Shown here: piece by piece, positions 10,719-21,315 of the stretch
Layout of the letters: every line of letters begins with the position of its first letter
Position numbering within the stretch: position 1 is the first letter of the stretch
Assembly (NCBI RefSeq): GCF_023898315.1
Contig: NC_064619.1
Location: 343,003,150 to 343,067,149, forward strand
Origin: Schistocerca nitens
Taxonomy: Eukaryota > Arthropoda > Insecta > Orthoptera > Acrididae
Direction: 5' to 3'
Length of the DNA: 64,000 nucleotides
The notes under the pieces: generated by a model
Database searches by the model: none
What the model saw: the letters and a program-made list of their open reading frames with translations, nothing else
What the model was told of the DNA's origin: nothing
Translations under genes and position numbers: made by a program

Positions 10719-11039
10719 CATCCGCAAGGGAGTCGCTCTACGTTGCCTATACGCTGCAGCAACGCCCTCAGACGGAAACTTTTTAATCGCCCCTTGCATT
10801 TTACTTAGCTCGGAGATTATGAACACAAATCTTCAGGTCCTAACTATACGAGAATGTAAATGAAGGGAATGTTGGTTAGTTTAGTAATTCTGTGATTTTT
10901 TTGTTATTGTTTTTTATTTACGTATGTTTCCCAATTTCTTGGTATTTTAGACTCATAGTTGTCCTCTCACTTCATTCTAGGAATAGTGCGAAATTTGAAA
11001 ATGGTACATGAAAAACTATAAACACTTCTACTACAATAT
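10719..11039. other. Unassigned spacer
   Basis: T-rich sequence with no gene; a short block at 10730-10830 (GGAAACTTTTTAATCGCCCC) looks repeat-derived but I cannot name it. Confidence 0.4.
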
Positions 11040-11900
11040 CCTCAGGGGTCCTGAGCCTCATGAAACGCGCGTGGGCCCAATTTTTGGGTCCGCACCTGCA
11101 CAGAACCCTATCGTCTGTTAGGACTTCGTAAAAGACGGAGGCGAGGCGCAAGGGAAATATCTCTATTGTATAGAGGAACAAGCCAAAACGAGGAGAAGGC
11201 AAAGTGGGAGGAGGCCTCGGAAGACGTCATTCCAGATAAAACGGAACAACGGAAGCGTTTTAAGCTCGCCACTTCCGCCCCCAGGTGAGGCCGCAGTTCG
11301 TTTGTCATTAAAGCGTGAAGAGCCGGAACGCGCTGCCACTTGTTGATTCCACGTGCCTGCGACACTGCTGCCCCTCTTCCCCCCTCCCACCAGAATCACT
11401 CTATTCTGTCTGCGTAGTAAGAAACGGACGCCATGGTCGCCGAGCGGCATGTTTTAAGGGCGGTCTCGCCATTAGGAGCCTTTTTATGCTCCCCAAAACG
11501 CGCCTTACTCTGCCGGATTAAAGTGGGTCAGCCGGTTAAAATCGTCCGGCAGCTTAATGCCTTATCCCTCCCCTCATCCCCTCCCCTCCGCCTCCTTTTC
11601 CTCTGCGCTCTGCTCGCCACACTGGCGTCCCTATTAATAGGAAGCTTTTCAAACCGCTGTTTGCACCTGCTTTCCTCGCTGGCCGGTGGCAAACAGCTGC
11701 GCCCGCAAAGAAGGCCTGCAACGACGAAACGGCCGGCCCAAGTGGTGCGGGCACCGACTGCCGATTGGCCGCGCGCTGCGACGCGGCGAGGGGTCGTACT
11801 GCCGGCGCGATGGTAATGTCTTCATCGTGGAGGAAACAGCGAAAAACCGCCGCCAAATCGTGACTGGACTTGCGAACTTGTAAAGTGGAGAGACCTGACC
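11040..11900. other. GC- and CpG-dense unique island
   Basis: Base composition and CpG content rise sharply against the AT-rich surroundings, for example around 11690-11810. Homeodomain-like AT cores (CCATTAGG, TTTTATG, TTAATTAGG) lie between GC-rich blocks. Frames of 65-127 codons exist on both strands, as expected in GC-rich DNA, but none shows a domain. Possible readings are a CpG-rich promoter, an untranslated exon or a conserved enhancer; the sequence alone cannot decide. Confidence 0.4.
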
Positions 11901-13183
11901 GGTTTGACATTAATTAGGGACCGGTCGAGTGGAAAAAGTAAGTCACTGGTAGCTACAGAAATACAGCACACTGCATTGTCCGGTCACCAAAACACTTAAT
12001 ATTTTGGTCAATATTTACTGTACTGTCGGCAGTGATGTACTTACAGTGCAAGCGTCTGTCCAGTCCCCATGTAAATTTGTCATAACAAAGACCTGAAGGC
12101 TTTGTTCGAGAAATAATGTCGACATCCTTCAACTGCACCTGCATCCGTGACCTGCAAACGGTTGTCAAGCGGACAGAAGAGCGTACTTTTCACTGTACAT
12201 TGCCATTATATATTCCACCGTAATGGACGGAGCGTTCCTTTACGCTTCAATACGCACGATTAAAGTTCTTCTTTCTTCATGAATTCAGCTGCGTAGCTTG
12301 TTACAACTGCTACTTTTGATTAGCGGTGTCCGTGTTCCCACCGTTTCCTTCGTCTTGCCAACACTGTCCACCCATTTCTGGGAATACAATTGAGGCACAT
12401 TGTCTCTGAGAGGGTTGTTCGCTTTGTTTTAAAGTCTTTTATAAGTACTCAAACAGTCTTTGTATATATACACTGTATTAGTTCACTTTTCTCTCATCTT
12501 GCATTTCTTTCTCTTCTCAAACACGTTTTTTGTCTTAAGCTCTTTCCTCATTCATTAGAACCCATACCTCTCTTCCACACGACGTAGAAACGTTTTGTAA
12601 AATTTATTCATGATCTCTCTTTTTACTTATTTAAAAGAAAACACTAAAGTGGACCATGGATGCAAATTAATTTGTCTACCTGATGTCCACTAATCTTTGG
12701 AATAGTAAGATGTAAACTAGGAAGTTTAACATCTCTTCCGGTTAATTTTCTATCTCCATTAAAAGGTTGACAGGCTCTGATCCTCCACATAGCGTGCCTT
12801 CAGTCTCATTGGTTTAAATATTCAGATTGTTATCCAGAGATATGAAGTATATGACGCCGCTTTTTAAGAATTCGTGTCAATATTACTATGTCAATCATAA
12901 ATAAAAAAGTTATTCTTAGGTGTTGCATACATTAGGCAAATAGTCCTTCATCTTCTGAATCCACTGTCGTAAAATACCATGTGTATGAAAATAAAAATAT
13001 ATGGGGATCTACAGCACTGTTTTCGTATACTTAAAACTATTTTCTTTCGAAAACTGTCGTTGTCAGCAACAGACATTTCGAAATATCTTTATGTGCTTCT
13101 TGTTACTTTCACAAGGCCTAAAAGTGACCCCTTTTTATTTAATATTGTATTCTCAATCACTTTATGAACGGTACGTAGAGAAC
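11901..13183. other. Unassigned AT-rich spacer
   Basis: No gene, RNA or recognisable repeat over about 1.3 kb. Confidence 0.5.
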
Positions 13184-13185
13184 TA

Positions 13186-14384
13186 TACTGAAGAGCCAAA
13201 GAAACTGGTACACCTGCCTAAAACCGTGTAGGGCCCCCGCGATCACGCAGAAGTTTCGCAGCAGGACGTGGCACGGTCTCGAGCAATGTCTGAAATAGTG
13301 CAGGAGGGAATTGACACTATGAATCCTGTAGAGTTGACCGTAAATCCGTAAGAGTACGAGGAGATAGAGATCTCTTCTGGACAGCACGCTGCAAGGCATC
13401 CCAGATATGCTCAGTAATGTTTATCTCTCGGGAGTTTCGCGGCCAGCGGAAGTGTTTAAATTCAGAAGAGTGTTCCTGGAGCCACTCTATAGCAACTCTG
13501 GACGTGTGAGGTGTCCTGATGGAATTCCCCACTCCATCGGAATGCACAATGGCCATGAATGATTTCAGGTGATCAGCCACGATGCCTACGTCACCTGTCA
13601 GAGTCATATCTAGACGTATCAGGGGTCCCATATCACTCCAATTGCACGCGCCCCACACCATTGCAGAGACTCCATCAGCTTGAACAGTCTCCTGCTGACA
13701 TGCAGGGTCCATGGATTCATGAGGTGGTCTCCATACCGTACACTTCCATCCGCTCGATACAATTTGGAACGAGACCCGTCTGACCAGGCAATATGTTTCC
13801 AGTCATCAACAGCCCAATATCACTGTTGACGGGCCCAGGCGAGGCGTAAAGCTTTGTGTCGTGGAGTAATCAAGGGTACACGAGTGGGCCTTCGACTCCG
13901 AAAGCCAATATCGATGATGTTTCGGTGAATGGTTCGCACGCTGACACTGGCTGATGCCCCACCGTTGAAATCTCAGCAATTTGCGGAAGGTTTGCACTTC
14001 TGTCACGTTAAACATTTCTCTTCAGTCGTAGTTGGTCCCGTTCTTGCAGGATATTCTTCCGACTGCAGCACTGTCGGACATTTAATGTTTTACCGGAATC
14101 CTGATATTCACGGTACACTCGTGAAATGGTGGTACGGGAGAATCCCCACTTCATCGCTACCTCGGAGATGCTGTGTCCCATCGCTCGTGCGCCGTCTATA
14201 ACACCACGTTCAAACTCACTTAAATCTTGATAACCTGCCATCGTAGCAGCACTAACCGATCTAACAACTGCGCCAGACACTTGTCTTATGTAGGTGTTGC
14301 CGACCGCAGCGCCGTATTCCGCCTGTTTACATATCTCTGGATTTGAATACGCTTGCCTGTGCCAGATTTTTTGGCACTTCAGTG
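13186..14384 (-). mobile_element. Tc1-like element, near full length
   Basis: Terminal inverted repeats begin with TACTGAAGAGCCAAAGAAAC on the left and, read inward on the minus strand, CACTGAAGTGCCAAAAAATC on the right. A TA target duplication lies at 13184-13185 and 14385-14386. The length of about 1.2 kb is typical of a Tc1 element. The transposase is on the minus strand and inactivated (see the separate entry). Confidence 0.85.
13210..14240 (-). pseudogene. Tc1-like transposase, frameshifted
   Basis: The protein probably starts at the Met of MAGYQDLSEFERGVIDGA (about 14241). The paired helix-turn-helix follows (SISEVAMKWGFSRTTISRVY). Later parts are in other frames: MVWGACNWSDMGPLIRLD and HTSRVAIEWLQEHSSEF occur at about 13460-13660, and ITEHIWDALQRAVQKRS carries the final Glu near 13415. 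The stretch that should hold the second catalytic Asp is degraded (the NSIRTPHTS region). Several frameshifts separate the blocks. The element could only move if supplied with transposase in trans. Confidence 0.8.
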
Positions 14385-14385
14385 T

Positions 14386-15164
14386 ACATGAACATTACAG
14401 ATTCTTTACACAATGTGTTTTCTTTTGATCTGTAAATTTTATTATTTTTCAAAACTTATCGTCATCTTTATTAGACATTTAATTTCATTTTTATGTAACA
14501 TTCTCACATAAACTACGCGAATTTTTACGAGTTGTGCGTTCAATATTATGTGCTGGTCGAAGCTAATGCAGTTTGTACACACTTGACAATTTTGTTGGCA
14601 TTTCTTTCATTCTTTCTTTACTTTCCCCCTCTACGATTCCTGTTCATTTCCCATTCTGAGGTAAGCGTTTCACCAGCTTTCTGCCGAATTTCATTTCGTT
14701 TACCACCTACTCATGTCGTACTGCAGATGCCTTTTTAATTATTGAAACCTTCCTGTGGTAACGTATTTCCAGTGCTCCCTAATTCGTTTATCCAGTTTTC
14801 TCAATTGCTTCTATACACGTCTATGCTCCAGACATCAGCTTCAGGAACGTATTTTTCAACTGTATGTCTACATACTAAACCAGTAGAGCCACACAAAAAT
14901 AAAGGAGCTGAAATAGCGTTTCTTGCATCGCAGGAAGCTGTCCTCGCTAGCACCGCTCCCTTTGCTTTGGCTATCTAGTATGACCCTGTTTTGTTAAACA
15001 GTAAAATACTGCAGATCTTTTGCTTCTTTCTCGAGTTTATTTTTTGCAACGTGTCTATTTTCCTCCTATTTCTGTTCAGTGCATTCATCTTCTTGCTGAT
15101 TATCCTGAAGCAGAATCACGTGGTATAGCAATTGTATATTCCAATCAATAATTCTTCTGCGTCT
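14386..15164. other. Unassigned spacer
   Basis: AT-rich sequence with no supported gene or repeat. Confidence 0.5.
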
Positions 15165-15540
15165 TGTACCTCTACATTACCATCCATAATCTGCAAGCTA
15201 CTCTAAAGTGTATTGCAGAGGATAACTTGCATTTTGACTGCTAGTGGGCCTTCTTCCCGTTCCGCTCACGTGTGAATCGTTGGATGAATGTTCAGCACCA
15301 CTATGCGCGCTGTCATTGGTCTAATCTTGTCTTCAAGATCCCTACTGGACTCGCACGTAGGGGTTTGTGTTATATTCCTAGACTCATTTAAAACTTATTC
15401 TCGAAAGTTTTTAAATGGGCTCTTTCCTGATAGCTTTTTATCTATCTTCAAGTGTCTGCCATTTCACGTTCCTCGGCATCTCGTGACGCTCTCATATGTG
15501 TCAAACTGACCTGTGGCCGGTCATGTTGCTCTTCTTTGTA
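15165..15540 (-). mobile_element. CR1-like LINE 3' fragment (left part)
   Basis: The plus strand carries the reverse complement of a CR1/Jockey-type LINE 3' end. Recognisable blocks are TCTGCAAGC near 15190, ATCTTCAAGTGTCTGCCATTT at about 15453, and CTGACCTGTGGCC..TTGCTCTTCTTTGTA up to 15540. The match resumes after a MITE at 15886. On the minus strand this would code for the end of the reverse transcriptase, but it is full of stops. It is 5'-truncated, as is usual for the family. Confidence 0.6.
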
Positions 15541-15885
15541 GACATGAAATGTATTCACAGTAGCGAATACAGACAACCATCAGCTGTTTAAGGGAATGAC
15601 GACAATGAAATTTTGTGCCAGACTGAGACTCAAGACCGAAATTTCCTTTTTGGCTATCCGTGCAAGACTCATGGTCAGACCCAAGCTTCTACAAGTCGTG
15701 AGGACATTTTAATTGGAAGTCGCTGCCTGTTATCGGCGGATAAATACGATGTCGCAGTTCCTGTGTTATTGAGGAAAACGAAGCAGTGTTCGTTCGCACA
15801 GGCATGCACGTCTGAAGGAACACTGCATTGTTCTTGTTAACGATACAGGCACTGCAGTTTAGTATCTTCATTGTACAGTATTCCT
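15541..15885 (+). repeat. Second copy of the B-box-containing dispersed repeat, inserted in a CR1 LINE
   Basis: Homologous to 5420-5850: ACGACAATGAAATTTTG, GGCTATCCGTGCAAGACTCA, GAGGACATTTTAATTGGAAG and GGATAAATACGATGTCGCAGT. Its right end forms an imperfect hairpin, in which CGCAGTTCCTGTGTTA..AGCAGTGTTC is complemented by GGAACACTGC..TACAGGCACTGC at 15821-15857. The flanks on both sides are parts of one CR1-like LINE, so this repeat moved as a unit. Confidence 0.65.
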
Positions 15886-16050
15886 TGTTAGACCAATTTG
15901 GCACAGGTCCCACACACTTGAGCTATACTGAGTGTTTTGTAAACAAACTCCTTTGTGGAGTCTCTGCGTCCCCTTTTACTCTACATGTGCATCGAAGTCT
16001 GTCACCTGCTTTTCCTACAGCTGAGCTTGTGTGACACATCCTTGCTTTCG
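15886..16050 (-). mobile_element. CR1-like LINE 3' fragment (right part)
   Basis: Continuation of the fragment at 15165-15540. CAGGTCCCACACACTTGAGC, GAGTGTTTTGTAAACAA.CTCCTTTGT and CACCTGCTTTTCC are the reverse complement of the CR1 segment lying next upstream in the LINE. A few tens of bases of the LINE are missing at the junction with the inserted repeat. Confidence 0.6.
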
Positions 16051-16524
16051 TGCAGAAGGGTTAACCGTCTACAAACTTTTGCTTTAGTTTCAGTGTCCTG
16101 CTCATGTTATTCCCTTCCTTTGAGTTTTATTTTACTTCCTCCTTTTTTTCCGACTTGCACGGTGCGCAAAGTGACAACAACTTCCAGTGGTGTCTTACAC
16201 TCAGTTTAAATAAGCTTCTCCTTCTTGATGTTCCACTATTGTTACCTCCCCTTGGTTTTTGTACACCAACATTTGTCTCTGTTCTTTACCCTCAAACAGC
16301 TTCCGATTTCCTGTGGAGACTACAGAGATACTTCGTCCAAAGGAGAAATGATTTCTCATTATCGCTTTATCTGTAGTCGATCTACCGTAATGATCCAACT
16401 TTGTATTCTTATGCTGAAATACTTATAGCTATTCTTTGCCTTGGCCGGTTCCAGTTGTGACTTGTCAATCCAAGTTTAATACGTAGCATAGCTTTACAGA
16501 CAGTGAAATTAATTACTTCTTTTT
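16051..16524. other. Unassigned spacer
   Basis: AT-rich, no gene or repeat seen. Confidence 0.5.
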
Positions 16525-16535
16525 ACTATAAAACT

Positions 16536-16724
16536 AAAATGGTTCAAATGGCCCTAAGCACTATGGGACTGAAGTCATCAGTCCCCTAGACTTAGAACTA
16601 CTTAAGCCTAACTAACCTAAAGACATCACACACATCCATGCCCGAGGCAGGATTCGAACCTGCAACCGTAGCAGCAGCGCGGTTCCAGACTGAATCGCCT
16701 AGAACCGCTCGGCCACAGCGGCCG
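16536..16724 (-). mobile_element. SINE (abundant class II tRNA-headed family)
   Basis: The minus-strand order is a tRNA-like head with GTGGCCGAGCGGTTCTAGG and B box GGTTCGAATCCTGCC, then the body CCTTAGGTTAGT..AAGTAGTTCTAAG, ending in CCATTTGAACC. A perfect 11-bp duplication ACTATAAAACT lies at 16525-16535 and 16725-16735, exactly 200 bp apart. The head has a Leu/Ser-type D arm (TGGCCGAGCGG). Confidence 0.95.
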
Positions 16725-16735
16725 ACTATAAAACT

Positions 16736-17221
16736 CATGTGTCAATTGCTACGTAAGGCTGAAAGAAACAATGTGGAGTTTAACTGAATATGCATGCTTT
16801 CTCCTTCCAGTAGCTGCTATCGCTAATAACTGAGACAACTTTGACGTTACATACACGGCATTTCACAATTCCCATTTAGTTAGGAAAACGCGTCCGGAAA
16901 TATTCTGCCCTGTGTGCTCTACGGGAGCGCATAGCACGGGCCGCGTTTTGGGTACACGTTGTTGGGTTTTCTCTTCAGATCTGTTTATTGAACTCCTTCG
17001 TTATTGGTACTAATATTTGGCGGCTAGGATAAGAATAAAGTGGCTTCTATATTTGCAGGTGCTTGGATCCTTAGGTCAGCTACGAAACAGCTTAAATGTG
17101 TCATTTTGAGAGGATTACTCGCAAGCGTAAAGAAAAGAAATTGGCCTCTTACCAGAAACAGATGAATGAGAGAAAATAAAATAGAAACTCTAAATGCAGA
17201 ACTGATTATATAGAGCGACAA
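16736..17221. other. Unassigned spacer
   Basis: No gene or known repeat. Confidence 0.5.
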
Positions 17222-17487
17222 TTATTGAACTTGAAACGTCCCCTTATAAAAATTATAAATGACTATGCTTAAACTGACACACAATATTTTTAGCGCAACG
17301 CAATCTGACTTTCAATAATCCCTACAAAAGAATCACTTACCTCACAAAAATCTTCGTTACTCAAACTACTGCAATACAGCGAGCGCCAATACAGCCAGGT
17401 AAATAAAAGATTCTAACTACTGAAGGCACTATCTACTGATAGGCATAGTTAGCAAATGAAAGATTTTGATAAAGAACAAACAATGTA

Positions 17488-18908
17488 CACTCCTGGAAAT
17501 GGAAAAAAGAACACATTGACACCGGTGTGTCAGACCCACCATACTTGCTCCGGACACTGCGAGAGGGCTGTACAAGCAATGATCACACGCACGGCACAGC
17601 GGACACACCAGGAACCGCGGTGTTGGCCGTCGAATGGCGCTAGCTGCGCAGCATTTGTGCACCGCCGCCGTCAGTGTCAGCCAGTTTGCCGTGGCATACG
17701 GAGCTCCATCGCAGTCTTTAACACTGGTAGCATGCCGCGACAGCGTGGACGTGAACCGTATGTGCAGTTGACGGACTTTGAGCGAGGACGTATAGTGGGC
17801 ATGCGGGAGGCCGGGTGGACGTACCGCCGAATTGCTCAACACGTGGGGTGTGAGGTCTCCACAGTACATCGATGTTTTCGCCAGTGGTCGGCGGAAGGTG
17901 CACGTGCCCGTCGACCTGGGACCGGACCGCAGCGACGCACGGATGCATGCCAAGACCGTAAGATCCTACGCAGTGCCATAGGGGACCGCACCGCCACTTC
18001 CCAGCAAATTAGGGACACTGTTGCTCCTGGGGTATCGGCGAGGACCATTCGCAACCGTCTCCATGAAGCTGGGCTACGGTCCCGCACACCGTTAGGCCGT
18101 CTTCCGCTCACGCCCCAACATCGTGCAGCCCGCCTCCAGTGGTGTCGCGACAGGCGTGAATGGAGGGACGAATGGAGACGTGTCGTCTTCAGCGATGAGA
18201 GTCGCTTCTGCCTTGGTGCCAATGATGGTCGTATGCGTGTTTGGCGCCGTGCAGGTGAGCGCCACAATCAGGACTGCATACGACCGAGGCACACAGGGCC
18301 AACACCCGGCATCATGGTGTGGGGAGCGATCTCTACACTGGCCGTACACCACTGGTGATCGTCGAGGGGACACTGAATAGTGCACGGTACATCCAAACCG
18401 TCATCGAACCCATCGTTCTACCATTCCTAGACCGGCAAGGGAACTTGCTGTTCCAACAGGACAATGCACGTCCGCATGTATCCCGTGCCACCCAACGTGC
18501 TCTAGAAGGTGTAAGTCAACTACCCTGGCCAGCAAGATCTCCGGATCTGTCCCCCATTGAGCATGTTTGGGACTGGATGAAGCGTCGTCTCACGCGGTCT
18601 GCACGTCCAGCACGAACGCTGGTCCAACTGAGGCGCCAGGTGGAAATGGCATGGCAAGCCGTTCCACAGGACTACATCCAGCATCTCTACGATCGTCTCC
18701 ATGGGAGAATAGCAGCGTGCATTGCTGCGAAAGGTGGATATACACTGTATTAGTGCCGACATTGTGCATGCTCTGTTGCCTGTGTCTATGTGCCTGTGGT
18801 TCTGTCAGTGTGATCATGTGATGTATCTGACCCCAGGAATGTGTCAATAAAGTTTCCCCTTCCTGGGACAATGAATTCACGGTGTTCTTATTTCAATTTC
18901 CAGGAGTG
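17488..18908 (+). mobile_element. Tc1-like element, full length
   Basis: Terminal inverted repeats of about 26 bp start CACTCCTGGAAATGGAAA on the left and CACTCCTGGAAATTGAAA on the right. A TA duplication lies at 17486-17487 and 18909-18910. Length is 1421 bp, with one transposase gene on the plus strand that has a single frame break. The host site is an unclassified dispersed repeat that resumes at 18911. This is the best preserved Tc1 in the window. Confidence 0.95.
17732..18753 (+). pseudogene. Tc1-like transposase, one single-base frameshift
   Basis: I chose the start MPRQRGREPYVQ at 17732 because the helix-turn-helix begins right after it; the upstream open frame lies in the terminal repeat and leader. 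The order is: paired-type DNA-binding domain (residues ~8-110), VVFSDESRF with the first Asp near residue 155, GIMVWGAIS, a 1-base deletion at about 18331 (CTCTACACTGG), then in the +1 frame TGRTPLVIVEGT, QQDNARPH with the second Asp, and SPDLSPIEHVWD with the Glu, to the stop at 18751-18753. I count 32 residues between the second Asp and the Glu, two fewer than the canonical DD34E. Apart from the one shift the gene is open, which suggests recent activity. Confidence 0.9.
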
Positions 18909-19299
18909 TATTTACCTTAACAGTGTTCAAAAGTCATAATATATATCAGTTCATGACATCCAGTCTTACAAATTTACTGTCTCTGATGGACACACGTCCA
19001 GATCATCCTCTCTCAAAACTCCGCCATCTCTCTCCCCACATCCACCACTGCTGGCGGCTCACCTCCAACTGCGCAACGCTACGCACTGTTAACAGCCAAC
19101 TGACCAACACTATAATAGCATATACTCCAACAATGCAAACCAACCATAGCCTTCACACAGCAAGGGTCACTGATTTTCATATAGAGCGCTACGTGCCGTT
19201 ACCAACCTAAAAACCTAAACAGCCTACTTACAAACTGTATGATTAAAAAACTAAATTAGTTACAAACTATGGGCTGCACACACTTTATTCAAGATGTAA

Positions 19300-20500
19300 A
19301 CGTCACTACAGATATTTTGATTTAGGTTTTAAATGTTCAGTTACCCATGCCATCATTGACAATGATGTGGTGCAGATCAATAGCGATATTCTGGATGACC
19401 CGCTGAAGTGTCGAAACATCGATGCTGTCAATGACCGCCTGAATAGCTGTTTTCAACTCCGCAATGGTTTTGGGGTTATTGCTGTGCATCTTGTCGTTAA
19501 AATAGCCCACAAAAAGGAGTCGCATGTGTTCAGATCCGGAGAATATGGCAGCGAACCGAGGCCTGTGCCAGCGGACCCTGAGTACCCGAGAGCCAGAATG
19601 CGGTCCCCAAAGTGCTCCTTCAGGACCACAAACACTCTCCTGCGTCGATGGAGTCGAGCTCCGTTTTGCATGAACCACGTCTTGTCGAAATCAGGATCAC
19701 TTTGAATAATGGGAATGAAACCATCTCCCAAAACCTTCAATTACTGTTCGGTAGGAATTTCGCACCGATTATTCCGTGACTGGACACTGCACACCACACA
19801 GTCACCCGCCAAATTTTCTTATTGACGAACCCATCCAAATGAAAGTGGGCTTCATCGCTAAACCAAACCACATTCACATCAAAGTCCTGTTCGTAAATTC
19901 TGTGGACAATAGTGTTGGCGAAACATGATCGCTGTTCCATGGCCCTGGGGCTTAGTGGCTGATGGGTTCGAATTTTGTATGGGAAGAGATGCAGGTCTTC
20001 AACAACAATTTGTCGCAGTGTTTCCCGGTTGATTCCCATTTATTATGCAGCTCGTCTGATCGGTTTTCTGGGGCTGGTTTGAAACACAGCCCGTGTCTTC
20101 TCGATGTTTTCAAGCGTTTTCATCCTTTTTGGACGACTAACATTGTCGACACTATCATCACGAACACTACCCGTTTTCTTAAACTTACGAATCACATTCT
20201 TGATTGTTAGCACACTAGGACAGGTTGTCTTCAGCTTGAACTCGGTCGCAAACTTCGTTTGAGCGGCGGTTGGGCTGTTACTGCTCGCATAGTAGACCTT
20301 CACTACTGTTATGTACTCAGGCGCGCCTTACAGTGACGTTTTAACGTGCAAGTGGCCGACAACAACAAGGCGCGTGCGCTTGCATATACTAATTCCCATC
20401 ATGCCCCGCGGCCAACCGTGCAGTTTGAACGTCCTATGGCAAACCGTTCAGAAGTTATGACGATTTTATATCATACAGTTCAATAATTGTCACCCTGTGG
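19300..20500 (-). mobile_element. Mariner-like element, ends poorly preserved
   Basis: The extent is inferred from the transposase remnants plus a leader at 20304-20500 that ends in ATTGTCACCCTGTG, a typical outer end for this group (CA(C)AGGGTGACAATT read inward). The left end lacks a clear matching repeat and is probably diverged. The element lies just right of the split dispersed repeat ending at 19240. Confidence 0.6.
19337..20303 (-). pseudogene. Mariner-like transposase with D-x47-D spacing, multiply broken
   Basis: The minus strand opens with MKVYYASSNSPTAAQ and a helix-turn-helix region, then two adjacent in-frame stops at 20040-20045. It continues MGINRETLRQIVVEDLH, WFSDEAHFHLDGFVN (first Asp), a frame change near 19740, FMQNGARLH (second Asp replaced by Asn), YSPDLNTCDSFLW (last Asp), another shift near 19500, and NNPKTIAELKTAIQAVIDS to the end. 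Between the Asn and the last Asp I count 47 residues, against 34-41 in the described mariner groups. The presence of FSDEAHFHLDG and CD.FLW places it near the DD41D side of the family. It is dead. Confidence 0.8.
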
Positions 20501-21315
20501 TTACACAGTTTCATGAATTAAGGCGTAAACAACTTCATTTCCGAAACTGTAAGTTTCTAGACGGTTATGATGGTTCTGTTAAAATAGAAAAAAATATTCT
20601 TGCAGAAAATGCCTTTGGTCAAAAGTAAGGTAGTTAGACTAGGAATGGTAACTAATTTCAAATACAGGTATGTGAAAGTTTTGTTAACATGCAAAGTGTG
20701 CGGCTCGCTTGTTAAGTAGGTAACGATAGACTTGTAGTCTTGTAGTTTCAGTCCTCACTCGGATTTATGGCTCTTTCTGCGATTCATCGCTACTTTCACC
20801 ACCGGCGATGATTTGTGAGCTGTGGTTCCGAGTAGCAGTTAAACTGTAAGATTTCCTGTAATTGGATATGTAAGCCATCTTAGAGGTCGGAGGTAGTCAG
20901 GGAAATACATGATTTGATCAAAAGTATCGGGACTCCTCTATGTAATGCGGAATTGACCACTTAATGTCACGAGCGGTGGATTCTAAAGTAGAAAACGACG
21001 TGGAGAAAATTGTGTTGTCAGTGGAGAACCAGCAACAGCAGAGTGGGTCTGTCAGGAAAGTTCAGAGTCTACAAACTTGCATCATAGTCCGATTACAACT
21101 ATTTGACAGTTGATGTCTGTCAGTTGCCACTACAGTGTAGCCACATCGACTGCCGACTACAGCTCTGTTATGGGTAACCCACAAACACGACGGGTCACTT
21201 CACAAATGATGTTTATGTGTAACGCGGAGCAATGTTGGGAGTGGCAGGCGCGAGGTATGACGGAAATGCGAGATACTCCGTCGACAACTGACTATAAGTG
21301 ACCAATGACTGAACT
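20501..21315. other. Unassigned spacer
   Basis: No gene or recognised repeat. Confidence 0.5.

Larger units (their letters stand above)
17222..19240 (+). repeat. Unclassified dispersed repeat split by a Tc1 element
   Basis: Sequence at 17222-17487 (GAAACGTCCCCTTATAAAA, CACACAATATTTTTAGCG, GGCATAGTTAGCAAATG) and at 18911-19240 (TTTACCTTAACAGTGTTC, CACACGTCCAGATCATCC, TATAGAGCGCTACGTG) reads as one repeat when the Tc1 at 17488-18908 is removed. I recognise it as a common orthopteran repeat but cannot assign a class. There is no coding potential. Confidence 0.55.

Noticed and set aside
11433..11910. Frames of 127 (plus) and 118 (minus) codons in the CpG-rich island
   Set aside because: GC-rich DNA has few stops by chance on both strands; composition is arginine/proline-rich with no recognisable motif.
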